Below are positions 23,537 through 33,721 of a DNA stretch of 46,231 bases, piece after piece. Made by a program: the position numbers and the translations under genes. The notes under the pieces are model-generated. The model saw only the letters and a list, made by a program, of their open reading frames with translations, was not told the origin of the DNA and searched no databases. Source of the stretch: an uncultured Bacilli bacterium (lineage in GTDB: Bacteria; Bacillota_I; Bacilli_A; RF39; UBA660); assembly GCA_944358855.1 (NCBI GenBank), contig CALVSC010000003.1, positions 1-46,231 of the forward strand, read 5' to 3'. Each line of letters begins with the position of its first letter. Position 1 is the stretch's first letter.

Positions 23537-26500
23537 GTGGTGAAAAATCTTGTAGTAAAGAAAACAGCAATTTTTAAGATTTTCATGGCATTTCTTGTCG
23601 CAATTGCCTCTTTTTTTATCTACAACCTATTTACCGCAACCCTAACTTTAAGTGACATAGATATAGAAGCCTGGGATGGAGTAGAAATAGCTACTTCTTT
23701 TTCTGGTGGAAATGGAACAGAAGAAAACCCTTACCAAATTGCAAATGGAAGTGAATTAGCTTATTTAAAACAAATAGTAGAAGAACAAAGTATAGATAAC
23801 CTAAAAGATAAATACTTTGTATTAACCAAAGATATTGATTTAGGAAACAATACTTGGAGTGGTATAGGAAATATTGTAAACAATGAAAAAATAGCTTTTT
23901 CCGGACACTTTGATGGTGCTGGATATACGATTAAAAACTTTAAACTAGATACTCCTAAAACAATAAACAATATAGAGTATTATGGTTTATTTCTATTTAT
24001 AAACGATGCGGATATAAGAAACTTAAATATATATAATGCAATTATTACTACAACAATATCTAGTAATCAAACAAGAATTTCTCTTTTAGCAACCTCTGTT
24101 GAAAACTCTACAATATCTAATATTGCAATTCAAGAATCTAAAATGGATTTAACAAATACTACAGTAACTAACAGCAATGAAATAGCTGGAGTTATCAATG
24201 AGGTGGGAGAAACTTCTACATTATTAAATATATATAGTCAAATGGAAATAACAGATACGAATGGTAATTCATTTGGTAATGTAATTGGAGTATTAAATGG
24301 AGAGGCAAAAAATATTATCAGTCAAACGACTTATAAAAACTTTACACCATTATCTGTTGCGGATATTAAAGAAATAAAAGAAACTGCCAAAGTAGAAAAC
24401 AGTTATAAGTTAGTAGCCAATAATAATGAAGTGAAAATTACATCAGAAGATATGACTATAGAAAATTTAATATTAAATTTAAATGAAAAAATAGAAACAG
24501 ATAAATATTCTTGGACATTAGAAGGAACACATTTAAAAATAAGTAGAACGGAAGAGTTAATTAAGACAACTTCACAAGTAACAGAAGAAGTACCAACGCT
24601 ATTTAATTTTGGAAAAAGTGCAGCTATACCTCTTCATGATACAGCAATAACAACAGATACGGTTTATATTAATGATTTAGAAAGCGATTATAATTATTAT
24701 CATGGACTTAACTTTACATCATCTTCTACAGGAACTCTTCCAACTGGTAATAATCAAGGAATTTATACGGATAGTAACCTTGCAAAGGTCTATATAAAAT
24801 ATAGTGGAGAAGATATTTCAGATAGTAGTATAGTAGGACATATCAGTTTAGATGAACAACAAAGCGCAATGGTATATTATAAATACTATCCAGTGGATAA
24901 TGGATATATCAATGTTGAATTAATTGATAATCCATTTGCTGATAGACCAAACAATAAGGCATTTAATGGCTGGATAACCGATTATCCAGGTGTAGAAATT
25001 ACTTATGATGCCGACACTTATACAAGATATGCTAAAATACCGGTAACCTCAACAAATGGAATACCAGACATAGTAAATATTACATTCTATACTTCATGGA
25101 CGCAAGCAAGCACTTATGAATTAACTTCAAGTAACGAATGGAGTACAGCGTTTTCAAATTTAAATAATTCAGGTATGATAGCTAATGTAAATACAATTAA
25201 TATTTATGAAGATTGTAGCGATTTATATGTTCAAGGAAGTATTGGATTCTTTGAAAATTATCCAAGTGGAGCAGTTGACCAATATGGAGATAGAGTAAGC
25301 GGAAGGTGCTGGGGTACCTGTACATACTACATTGCTGCGGATGCCACCTACGATGCAACTCAAAATTATTATGAATTTAATGGAAACAGAATGCAGTCAT
25401 ACCAACCACAAATTGTTGATACAAGCCACGTAACAGGAGTACCTATCGGTTCATCTGCTGCTGGATTATATGAACAAGTAACATTAAGTAGAAATCAAAG
25501 TATTGCCGGCTATTACGACGAACAAGGACAATATCAAACTAGCGGAACTTGTAATAGTTATGGTGGTTGTACATACTATAATATGCTTCAGTTTTACGAT
25601 GAAAATGGTAATGAAAATGTCGTTACAGAAGACAGTAATTATTATTACTTAGTAACAAGAGATACCAATATTATTGTTTTAGAAACATCAGCCAATCCTA
25701 ACTGGAACAGTAATAAACCATTTACGTTAACTGGAATAAATAATGGTACAAAATATAACGGAAGTATTTCACTAAGTAATAACTATATAGATGCTTTAGC
25801 AGATACTAGAATTGAATATATTGGAATTACAAATAATGATAGTAGAACAACAAATGATGACACTACGCCAGCATCAGATTATTCATCAGGATACATCTAT
25901 GGAAATTGGTATAATTTAAAAATTGGTCGTGGAATTACAGGAGCAAGCACTAGATATGTAAATGCCATGGCAGTAATAGCTGGTAACAATGATTCAACAG
26001 GAAGTAGAAATAATTTAACGGAATATAAATTGATTATTGAATCAGGCGTATATAATATGATATCTCTTACGAACGGAAGTGCTGGAAGTGGATGGTTCGG
26101 TGGAGGAGATGATACTTTATATGTAGATGGAACGGGAATATATGGAAGCGATTATGACCGCGTCAGCAACAATAACGACAATCTAGATATTACATTCTGT
26201 GCCTCAGGAAGCTGGGGAGATAATGTTTATTCTTCATCAGAACAAACAGGTGTTGCACTTCATACAAATATAAAAAGTGGAGGATTCGGAACGCAAGAAT
26301 TAGGTTATTCAACTGGAGTTTATATCGGTGGACGTGGCGGAGGAGAACATTATGCCGCAAGAGATGCCATTATAGAAGGTGGAGATATCTATAACCTAAT
26401 AGGTGGACCATTAACGGCAACAAATAGAAGCAATATAAATGATACTTACATCAATATTAAAGGTGGAACCATTGATATGGTAATTGGAGGAGCTGGTGCC

Positions 26501-29500
26501 TCTACTACTTATGGTGGAAGAATCATCAACTTAACTGGTGGTAAAGTAAACTATGGTGTCTTTGGTGGAAGTAATGGAACAACAGGATCGGATAATGGAT
26601 CTTATCAAGGTATCCTAGAAGGCTCTACTCTTGTCTATGTTGGAGGAAATGCCGTTGTTGGAGATGATACGTTAATTGCCAACAATACTACTTTATTTGA
26701 AGTAGAATCAGGTACAGTCTATGGAGCTGGAAATGGTAACTCTAATTCTACTAAGGTTGGTACAGTAGATAATGCAACCGTTATTATTGATGGAGATGCC
26801 TTAATTAAGAAAAATGTTTATGGTGGAGGTAACTATGGTACAACTGGAAGTAACATGGACCGTGGAGAAACAACGAATACCACTATCAATGTATTAGGGG
26901 GAACCGTTACCGGATCTGTATATGGTGGAGGTAATAATAATGGTTCTGGAACTGATAATGTAAATGCCAATATTGCCATTACTGTAAATGGTGGAGCCCT
27001 AGGAAATGTTTATGGTGGTGCTAGAACAAAAGGTACCATATATGGAAGCACCTCAATTAATATTACAAACGGAACTATAAATGAGAACGTCTATGGTGGA
27101 GGAGAAGGTGGATACCAAAGCAGTAGAAATCCTGGAACCTATGTCCGTGATAATATTTCTATCACTATTGGAAATGAAAATGAAGGACCAACAATAAATG
27201 GCTCTGTCTATGGTGGTAGCGCTTATGGTACCGTAAACGGAACATCAGAAAATGCAGGTGCTAACAACAATACTGTAACTGTAACCGTAAATAACGCTGT
27301 CATTAAACAATCCGTCTTTGGTGGAGGTAGAGGAAACAATACTTATACCCCTAAAGAATATGGAAATATAACCGTGACGATAAACGGTGGAAATATTGCT
27401 AACGTTTATGGAGGAAACGATGCCTCTGGAAGTCCAGGTAATGGCGATGTTGTTTACTTAAACAATGGTGTTATTGGTAATGCCTTTGGTGGTGGTAATC
27501 AAACTGGTCAAACAACAACAGAAATATATCTACAAGGGGCAACCGTAACTAATTTATATGGAGGATCTAATCAGTCAGGAACAGTAACCACAACAAATGT
27601 AACAATGACATCAGGAACAGCAGGTAATGTCTTTGGTGGAAATAACCTTGGAGGAAATACAAAAAATGACTATGTAACAATATCAGGTGGACAAGTAACT
27701 GATTCTGTCTATGGTGGAGGAAATAAAGCACCAGCAGAATTAACGGATGTCAAAATAACAAATGCAAATATTGGAAATGTCTTTGGCGGATCAAATGAAG
27801 CCGACGCTACTACAACTAATGTAGATATAACCAGCGCAACGATTGGCAATCTATATGGAGGATCTAACTCATCAGGAACCGTAGGAGATGCCACAATCCT
27901 CGTTAATTCTGGAACGATTGACAATATTTATGGTGCCAATAACCTAGCCGGAACTACAGAAAGTTCTGAAATTACAATTATAACTGGTGATATTAATTCT
28001 ATTTATGGTGGAGGAAATAAAGCACCAGCAGGCAGTAGCTTTATCCTTATCAATAATGGTAATATTGATAACATCTATGGTGGAGGAAATGAAGCTGGTC
28101 TAAATGAGACAACCATTCAAATTATGGAAGGCGATATTGGAAATGTCTTTGGTGGTTCAAACATGTCAGGAGACATTCCAACATCATCCATTATTGTTGG
28201 TAAATATGAAACAACCAATTTAACAATCGATAATATATATGGAGGAAACAATAAAGGTGGAACAACAACCAATTCTTATATTACCGTATCAACCGGAGTA
28301 ATTGGCAATATCTTTGGTGGTGGAAACGAAGCTCCAGTAAATGCTCCTTATGTAACAGTAAATAATGCCACAGTAGATAACATTTATGGTGGAGGAAATA
28401 TGGCCGCAATTAATGGAGATACTTCGGTAATTGTTACCAATACCACAATCAATAATAATATCTACGGAGGAGGAAACTATGGAGAAGTATCCGGAAGCAC
28501 AAACGTAGAAATCACATCATGTAATATTACAGGTAGTGCTTATGGTGGAGGAAATGGACAAAGTGCCATTGTTAATAGAAACACTGAAATCACCGTAGAT
28601 GGTAATACCGTAATTGGTACACCGACTTCCAAAGCACCACATCAAGGTTGTCTATTTGGTGGAGGAAACGCTGCTGCGACAGGAACAGAAGCAAATAATA
28701 ATTCAACCGCAACTGTAAATGTAGTAGGTGGACATATCTATGGAAATGTCTATGGTGGAGCGAACACCTCTGTCGTATATGGAAAAACAGATACGAATAT
28801 CGGAACCAAGGCAGTAAATAAAAACGGATTAGAAGAACAATCGATTAATATAGGTGGAACTATATTCGGTGGAGGAGAAGCCAACGCCGAAGGTTCTGAA
28901 AACTACGACTTCTCATTTATTTCCGTTACAGGAGCAATCGATATTGATATCGATGGAGAAGGATACCTAGATAATAATCATGAATTTATTATGTCAGGAT
29001 CTATCTTCGGTTCAGGAAATGCTTCATCTTCAAGTGGAACCAGTATTATCTATGTAGCAAACCTTGGAACCAAAGAACATCCAAGCGAAAACATCTCCAT
29101 TCAAAGAGCAAACCAAGTAATCATTGATAACTCTGTAATAGAACTAGAAGGAACAACCGATAGAACAAACGAATACTCTGATATTGAATATTCATTTAAC
29201 CGTATAGATGAATTAAATATAAAAAATAATAGTGTTTTACTATTACAACGCAATGCCAACTTATTACAAAGTTTAAAGAGTACTGTAGATATTAATGGAC
29301 AAGAAGAAAAAGCTGCTGTTATTATCAATGACGATAATAAAACAGTAGACAAAAACGTAGATAATAGAATTTATATGTTAGCAAATCGTAACCTTAATGT
29401 AACAACCAATGAAGCAGCAACAGAATATGGAGAAGTTTCAGGAATGACATTCTTTGGAATGTACCAAAAATATGGAAATGGAGCTTTCTCATATGGATTA

Positions 29501-31669
29501 TATGATTATGATGTAAATTATGGAGATAGTGGAGATGCTGGAGATATCATCATTGGTGGTTCTTATGTTTTAGGACTTCATAAAGTAGATCATGATATTA
29601 CAGTAGATGGATTCTACAGTAACTTTATCAATGATGAATATACAGAAATATCAACCCAATACATAAATCCAACGCCACCAGACTCTAACTACTATATGTG
29701 GACGATTGGTATTTCTGCAATCAATTATAACTTTACAATGACAGCATCTAAATACTCTTCATTAGGTACCTATGAATTATCTATGAGAGAGTTCTCTCAA
29801 GGAGACACTACATTTGAAGTAATTGGATTTAACTCTGAAGGACTAACCAATGGAGTAGGATTAATTGATTCAAACAATGTACCAAAGGTTGCTGATACAG
29901 ATGAAGAAGCAAATAGTATATTAGGACTATCTATGAAGACTGAAACAAGTGAATGGACTTCATATGGAACAACGAAATTCCTAAGTGATGATGGTGGAAA
30001 ATATACCGGAACTAAATCCTATAAAACAGATAGTCAAAAATTAGCACCATCTCTAATGTTCTATTTATATCACGCTAAAAACATATCTTTAAATCAAGAA
30101 CTAGGTACCGTTGTTATAACAATGCAAGCATTAACTCCAAAAAATGAAATAGAGTATGATGTTCAACTAATTACGATAACGATTGATTTAACAGCAAAAC
30201 TATATGACGATGGTAACGCATACGATGCAAGTATTACATATGATAAAAAATATGAGATACCAGCAGCAACTTCTGTAAATATTACGAACCAAAGTCAGTT
30301 TACTGCCTATTTTGATTTATATGCAGAAGACACATTTGAAAACTTATATGGAAGAGATAACGATAATTACCATGCTTTAGTAACTGATTATGCTCTACCA
30401 GTAGGAACACAAATTACGATGTTAGATTATAGTTCTATTGATGGTGTTCCACAGTATTATTACTACACAATTGATGAAGAAGAGTATAATAGAGCAATCA
30501 ATCAACTAGCAACCGATAATGAAATAACCTACAGGATTAATAAGTTTATTAAGATGGGTAGTACAGATGAAGATAATACCTACGATGAGCAAACGCAGAA
30601 TAATGCTTATTATGATGAATCAAAACAACGGACAATAGAAGAATTTATCTTTATATTTGACTTTAAAGAAACTAAAACAACTGGTACCAATCTAAATAAG
30701 TATATTCGTTTTGAACTACGTAATAAAGAAGATAGAACAGTAGTTTCTGTACTAGGTATTAGACAAAACTATATGTACTTTAACTTATATGATTCATCGA
30801 ATATGGTCTTACAACAAGAAGTTAATTTTGATAACTTAAATATTTATCCAAATAATCTTCGTCATATTGAATATCAAACGGATGTTAATTATGATCAAAC
30901 AGCAAACCGTGAATCTATAATCGATACTAACTACGAATCACAAAGTATGGGATTAAATATAACCCTATACGATTCTGCCGGTAACCAAGTATCATCTTCA
31001 CAACTAACTGGTTCCAGTTTCCAAATGGATGGTACATCGTACTTTGCAGATAGTGAGGGAGTATTTAGAATAAAACTAGCAGGAAAGATATCAAACTTAA
31101 ATAAATCTCTATACTTCTTAACCAATGATATATTACCAGCAGGAAAATATAAAATGGTATTTAGCTTATTTGCATCATCAGATGGACTACATAACTCGGG
31201 TGGACTAAGTAGTTCGGAAAAGGAAATAGAAATCACCGTAGTACCATCAGGAAATGCCATAGAAGTAAAAAGTGAAGATAAATACAAAGTAGTAGACGGA
31301 AATACAAGATTAAATGAATTGGATACAAGTGAAGCAACATTTAAAGTAAGATTTTCTGAAAACTTACAAAATCCAAATTTACGTGTAGCTATATACAAGA
31401 GAAATATAGACAACAAGGACACAACGACATATACAGAAGTAAGTTTTAATCAAGTATTTAAAGATATTCTTCCACTACCAGGAGAACAAGGTTTAACTGC
31501 TCAAACTCCAGAAGAGCGCTATATAACCAATACTTTAGCAACACAAGAAACATACAGTTGGGAATATAGTGATACATTAATTAGTGGAACATATCGCGTA
31601 ATCTTTAGATTATATGATAGTGATCAATTAATAGATGAAGACCAAGAATATATAATTATAAAGAAATAA
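23537..31669 (+). CDS. Giant secreted beta-repeat protein (2710 residues, VYGGGN repeats)
   Basis: N terminus: basic start, a hydrophobic signal/anchor at about residues 11-35, then LTLSDIDIEAWDGVEIATSF, like the SipW-processed proteins nearby. Next comes a GLUG-like segment (about residues 50-165: GGNGTEENPYQI, FSGHFDGAGYTIKNF), then a Tyr/Asn-rich region with several Cys. Residues about 925-1840 hold a beta-solenoid-like array with roughly 28 copies of V/I-Y/F-GGGN-type motifs about 25-30 residues apart. The last 850 residues contain several Ig-like or beta-sandwich modules. There is no LPXTG or other sorting signal, so attachment would be through the N-terminal helix or to the fibres. The start is GTG 23537 or GTG 23540, behind GAGGGAGGGAT. 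Probably an adhesin or surface scaffold. Confidence 0.75.
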   Translation: MVKNLVVKKTAIFKIFMAFLVAIASFFIYNLFTATLTLSDIDIEAWDGVEIATSFSGGNGTEENPYQIANGSELAYLKQIVEEQSIDNLKDKYFVLTKDIDLGNNTWSGIGNIVNNEKIAFSGHFDGAGYTIKNFKLDTPKTINNIEYYGLFLFINDADIRNLNIYNAIITTTISSNQTRISLLATSVENSTISNIAIQESKMDLTNTTVTNSNEIAGVINEVGETSTLLNIYSQMEITDTNGNSFGNVIGVLNGEAKNIISQTTYKNFTPLSVADIKEIKETAKVENSYKLVANNNEVKITSEDMTIENLILNLNEKIETDKYSWTLEGTHLKISRTEELIKTTSQVTEEVPTLFNFGKSAAIPLHDTAITTDTVYINDLESDYNYYHGLNFTSSSTGTLPTGNNQGIYTDSNLAKVYIKYSGEDISDSSIVGHISLDEQQSAMVYYKYYPVDNGYINVELIDNPFADRPNNKAFNGWITDYPGVEITYDADTYTRYAKIPVTSTNGIPDIVNITFYTSWTQASTYELTSSNEWSTAFSNLNNSGMIANVNTINIYEDCSDLYVQGSIGFFENYPSGAVDQYGDRVSGRCWGTCTYYIAADATYDATQNYYEFNGNRMQSYQPQIVDTSHVTGVPIGSSAAGLYEQVTLSRNQSIAGYYDEQGQYQTSGTCNSYGGCTYYNMLQFYDENGNENVVTEDSNYYYLVTRDTNIIVLETSANPNWNSNKPFTLTGINNGTKYNGSISLSNNYIDALADTRIEYIGITNNDSRTTNDDTTPASDYSSGYIYGNWYNLKIGRGITGASTRYVNAMAVIAGNNDSTGSRNNLTEYKLIIESGVYNMISLTNGSAGSGWFGGGDDTLYVDGTGIYGSDYDRVSNNNDNLDITFCASGSWGDNVYSSSEQTGVALHTNIKSGGFGTQELGYSTGVYIGGRGGGEHYAARDAIIEGGDIYNLIGGPLTATNRSNINDTYINIKGGTIDMVIGGAGASTTYGGRIINLTGGKVNYGVFGGSNGTTGSDNGSYQGILEGSTLVYVGGNAVVGDDTLIANNTTLFEVESGTVYGAGNGNSNSTKVGTVDNATVIIDGDALIKKNVYGGGNYGTTGSNMDRGETTNTTINVLGGTVTGSVYGGGNNNGSGTDNVNANIAITVNGGALGNVYGGARTKGTIYGSTSINITNGTINENVYGGGEGGYQSSRNPGTYVRDNISITIGNENEGPTINGSVYGGSAYGTVNGTSENAGANNNTVTVTVNNAVIKQSVFGGGRGNNTYTPKEYGNITVTINGGNIANVYGGNDASGSPGNGDVVYLNNGVIGNAFGGGNQTGQTTTEIYLQGATVTNLYGGSNQSGTVTTTNVTMTSGTAGNVFGGNNLGGNTKNDYVTISGGQVTDSVYGGGNKAPAELTDVKITNANIGNVFGGSNEADATTTNVDITSATIGNLYGGSNSSGTVGDATILVNSGTIDNIYGANNLAGTTESSEITIITGDINSIYGGGNKAPAGSSFILINNGNIDNIYGGGNEAGLNETTIQIMEGDIGNVFGGSNMSGDIPTSSIIVGKYETTNLTIDNIYGGNNKGGTTTNSYITVSTGVIGNIFGGGNEAPVNAPYVTVNNATVDNIYGGGNMAAINGDTSVIVTNTTINNNIYGGGNYGEVSGSTNVEITSCNITGSAYGGGNGQSAIVNRNTEITVDGNTVIGTPTSKAPHQGCLFGGGNAAATGTEANNNSTATVNVVGGHIYGNVYGGANTSVVYGKTDTNIGTKAVNKNGLEEQSINIGGTIFGGGEANAEGSENYDFSFISVTGAIDIDIDGEGYLDNNHEFIMSGSIFGSGNASSSSGTSIIYVANLGTKEHPSENISIQRANQVIIDNSVIELEGTTDRTNEYSDIEYSFNRIDELNIKNNSVLLLQRNANLLQSLKSTVDINGQEEKAAVIINDDNKTVDKNVDNRIYMLANRNLNVTTNEAATEYGEVSGMTFFGMYQKYGNGAFSYGLYDYDVNYGDSGDAGDIIIGGSYVLGLHKVDHDITVDGFYSNFINDEYTEISTQYINPTPPDSNYYMWTIGISAINYNFTMTASKYSSLGTYELSMREFSQGDTTFEVIGFNSEGLTNGVGLIDSNNVPKVADTDEEANSILGLSMKTETSEWTSYGTTKFLSDDGGKYTGTKSYKTDSQKLAPSLMFYLYHAKNISLNQELGTVVITMQALTPKNEIEYDVQLITITIDLTAKLYDDGNAYDASITYDKKYEIPAATSVNITNQSQFTAYFDLYAEDTFENLYGRDNDNYHALVTDYALPVGTQITMLDYSSIDGVPQYYYYTIDEEEYNRAINQLATDNEITYRINKFIKMGSTDEDNTYDEQTQNNAYYDESKQRTIEEFIFIFDFKETKTTGTNLNKYIRFELRNKEDRTVVSVLGIRQNYMYFNLYDSSNMVLQQEVNFDNLNIYPNNLRHIEYQTDVNYDQTANRESIIDTNYESQSMGLNITLYDSAGNQVSSSQLTGSSFQMDGTSYFADSEGVFRIKLAGKISNLNKSLYFLTNDILPAGKYKMVFSLFASSDGLHNSGGLSSSEKEIEITVVPSGNAIEVKSEDKYKVVDGNTRLNELDTSEATFKVRFSENLQNPNLRVAIYKRNIDNKDTTTYTEVSFNQVFKDILPLPGEQGLTAQTPEERYITNTLATQETYSWEYSDTLISGTYRVIFRLYDSDQLIDEDQEYIIIKK
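26320..29060 (+). repeat. Degenerate tandem repeat array encoding VYGGGN-type beta repeats
   Basis: About 28 copies of TATGGTGGAGGAAAT-like sequence, 75-90 bases apart, between roughly 26558 and 29020, preceded by less regular Gly-rich copies. Units differ enough that this is not a fresh expansion, but short perfect matches between units would allow recombination. The repeats stay in frame. Confidence 0.8.
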
Positions 31670-31681
31670 CTGTCTAGTTGA

Positions 31682-31713
31682 AAGGGAACATGAAAATATG
31701 TTCCCTTATTTGT
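31682..31713 (+). terminator. Terminator-like hairpin after the giant gene
   Basis: A 10-bp perfect stem AAGGGAACAT/ATGTTCCCTT with loop GAAAAT; the T tract is interrupted (ATTTG). Confidence 0.7.
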
Positions 31714-31741
31714 TGAAATGCCAAAAAAAATGTGGTACTCT
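31713..31741 (+). promoter_or_regulatory. Sigma A promoter for the pseudo-signal-peptidase gene
   Basis: TTGAAA, 17 bases, TACTCT, with TGG extending the -10. The spacing is ideal, and it ends 33 bases before the chosen start. Confidence 0.65.
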
Positions 31742-31774
31742 TAAATAGAGCAAAATATAGAAATGGGTGTTGGA

Positions 31775-32422
31775 ATGAAAAGTTTTTTAAAAGGTTTATG
31801 GGGATTTGTTGAAGTACTAATCGTAATTTATGTAATTATAATCACAGCTTGCCTTCTAGCAACAAATAAATATGGATTTACACAATTTAATAACACAACA
31901 TTAGTTACGATTGATGAGTTTAGAGCAAAATATTTAGATGAATCACAAGTAAATGACTTATTAATTGTGAAAGGAACACCTAATGACATAGTAGTTGGAG
32001 ATAAAATTTATTACTATGGAACTGCCGAAAATAAATATACTGTAGAAACAGCTCATGTCAGAAAGATTGTAAGCCAAGATGATACAATGGCTATCTATCA
32101 GTTAGACGATGAAGAATCTACCCCAATTGCTAGTAATAGAGTTCTTGGTAAATATTCAGCAATTTATCCTAATATCGGTGGTGTATTAGACGTTTTAGAA
32201 TCAAAAATTGGATTTTTATTATTAGTAATACTACCAATCCTATTAATCTTTATGTATCAAATATACGCTCTAATTATTGTAATCAAATATGGTGACGAAG
32301 ATATAGAACAAGAAGAGGCAAGAAAAAAAGCCAAAAAAGAGAAAAAGGCCAAGAAAAAGAAAAAAGAAACACCAAAAAAGGAAAAGAAAGAAGACAAAGA
32401 GGATGAGGTGGAGCTTCTATAA
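31775..32422 (+). CDS. Signal-peptidase-like protein lacking the catalytic serine
   Basis: A 215-residue protein with the topology of the SipW enzymes nearby: N-terminal membrane helix (about 8-30), an extracytoplasmic beta domain, a second helix (about 147-170) and a Lys/Glu-rich cytoplasmic tail. The segment VNDLLIVKGTPNDIVVGDKIYYYG aligns with VNDVVIVKIGEEANINDIITYK of the active enzyme, and RVLGKYSAIYPNIGGV matches its later strand. However, the GSM motif with the nucleophile is replaced by unrelated residues (IDEFRAKYLDES), and the His region reads TAHVRKI. It is therefore probably a pseudoenzyme that binds or positions substrates. ATG 31775 has GGGTGTTGG upstream. It has its own promoter and a weak terminator. 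Confidence 0.65.
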   Translation: MKSFLKGLWGFVEVLIVIYVIIITACLLATNKYGFTQFNNTTLVTIDEFRAKYLDESQVNDLLIVKGTPNDIVVGDKIYYYGTAENKYTVETAHVRKIVSQDDTMAIYQLDDEESTPIASNRVLGKYSAIYPNIGGVLDVLESKIGFLLLVILPILLIFMYQIYALIIVIKYGDEDIEQEEARKKAKKEKKAKKKKKETPKKEKKEDKEDEVELL

Positions 32423-32442
32423 AGAAGTTCTATCTTTTTCTT
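32411..32442 (+). terminator. Weak terminator
   Basis: Stem GAGCTTC/GAAGTTC (one G-U pair), loop TATAAA, followed by TATCTTTTTCTTTT. It overlaps the preceding stop codon. Confidence 0.5.
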
Positions 32443-32460
32443 TTGGAACAAAAAAGGTTG

Positions 32461-32469
32461 TGTTATAAT
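32461..32469 (+). promoter_or_regulatory. Extended -10 promoter for the second fibre operon
   Basis: TGTTATAAT, a consensus extended -10, precedes the GGGAGGGTG ribosome site by about 9 bases; TTGGAA lies 15 bases upstream as a poor -35. Confidence 0.6.
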
Positions 32470-32494
32470 AATAATATGGGAGGGTGTGAGAAAC

Positions 32495-33070
32495 TTGAGA
32501 AAATATAAAAATGTAATTATTATCTTAGTAATCATACTTGCTTGTTTTGCTTATTTAAAAACAAAGACGACATATACAGCTTATGAAAGTGAAACAGAAG
32601 CAAATGTAAATAGTGAAATAGCAGACTGGAAAATAAAAGTAAATAACACCCTTGTAACATCAGATATACAACAAGAAATAGCAATTGATACAATTGACTG
32701 GGATGAAAACCATACCAAAGAAGGAACAATATCTCCTGGAACATCAGGTGTAATTACAATCACCATAGACCCTACAACAACGCAAGTGGCTTTCGACTAT
32801 TCTTTAGAAATTATAGATCAGACAGTAAATCCTGATAAAACACTAACAATTACCAAAGTAGAAAGTTCTTTAAATAACTTAGTACAAGAAGGAAATATCT
32901 ACCGAGGAACAATGTCATTAAAAGATATAAAAGATAATAAAAAAGATGAAATAAAACTATATGCAATCTGGGATGATCATGGACAAGATATAGAAGTAGA
33001 CCCTACAGAAATAACTGAACCAAGTGATTTACTAGAAGTAAACTTTAAAGCATCACAAAAACAAAAATAG
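32495..33070 (+). CDS. SipW-dependent-type small surface protein
   Basis: A 191-residue protein with a short basic start, a hydrophobic helix (about residues 6-22), then TTYTAYESETEANVNSEIADWKIKVN, the post-signal motif seen in several proteins of this locus. It has a beta-rich mature domain with an LYAIWDD motif near the C terminus. That motif and SEIADWKIKVN recur in the minus-strand gene at 39833-40450 (YVVWDD, DIASWNIKVN), so the two are paralogues. I chose TTG 32495 because GGGAGGG lies ten bases upstream; the in-frame GTG at 32486 overlaps that site. It heads a three-gene operon of related exported proteins. Confidence 0.6.
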   Translation: MRKYKNVIIILVIILACFAYLKTKTTYTAYESETEANVNSEIADWKIKVNNTLVTSDIQQEIAIDTIDWDENHTKEGTISPGTSGVITITIDPTTTQVAFDYSLEIIDQTVNPDKTLTITKVESSLNNLVQEGNIYRGTMSLKDIKDNKKDEIKLYAIWDDHGQDIEVDPTEITEPSDLLEVNFKASQKQK

Positions 33071-33081
33071 GAGGTGAAACT

Positions 33082-33711
33082 ATGGCTAAGAAATTAAAAA
33101 TATTAAATAAATTAAAAAAAGAAAATATACCATATTTTGAATATAAAAAACGTTTCTTATTAGTAGTAATAGGTCTATTCTTATTAATTGTCTTGGCCAT
33201 ATATTTACTTCAAATAGCTTATGCATCCTATCAATCACAAGCAAAATTAGTAGCTGATATCAATAAAGCTATTTATTTAATAAAGCCTAGTGGAATGGAT
33301 TTTAATATAGATTTAAATAAAATTGAACCATCTTCAAAGCCATATATATATAAATTTAGTATTTCAAACTTTGAAGGAAACAAACACAGTGAAGTAGATA
33401 TTGAATATCAACTAAATATAAGAACAACCACCAATCTTCCTTTAACATTTGAACTTTATAGAAATGAAAACTATGATGATGCAGGAGCCACTAATCTATT
33501 TAATCAAGCAACGACCACCCAGGATGTAGATGGTGCTTGGTATAATTACTTAGAAGGAAAAGAAAAACACCAATTTCTATACTCAGAAGATGAAACAGAT
33601 ATCTATACTTTAGTAGTATATTTCCCAGAAAACCACAAACTAGCAACCGATTATGCGGACAATATTGAAAATATAGAAGTAGAAATAATATCAAACCAAA
33701 TAGTAGATTAG
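33082..33711 (+). CDS. SipW-dependent-type surface protein
   Basis: A 209-residue protein. A basic 26-residue cytoplasmic start is followed by a membrane helix at about 27-46 and then IAYASYQSQAKLVADINKAIYLI, which has the usual aromatic-Ala-x-aromatic junction of TasA/camelysin-type exports. The mature region is about 160 residues, acidic and beta-rich, without Cys. AGGAGGTGA lies ahead of the ATG. It sits between two other exported proteins (11 and 10 bases apart), so all three should be made together, perhaps as minor fibre subunits or accessory tips. I found no close named family. Confidence 0.6.
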   Translation: MAKKLKILNKLKKENIPYFEYKKRFLLVVIGLFLLIVLAIYLLQIAYASYQSQAKLVADINKAIYLIKPSGMDFNIDLNKIEPSSKPYIYKFSISNFEGNKHSEVDIEYQLNIRTTTNLPLTFELYRNENYDDAGATNLFNQATTTQDVDGAWYNYLEGKEKHQFLYSEDETDIYTLVVYFPENHKLATDYADNIENIEVEIISNQIVD

Positions 33712-33721
33712 AGGTGATAAA

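Noticed and set aside
26320-29060. CRISPR-like or satellite array
   Set aside because: The repetition is in frame within a long coding region and reflects protein repeats; spacing and sequence are irregular.
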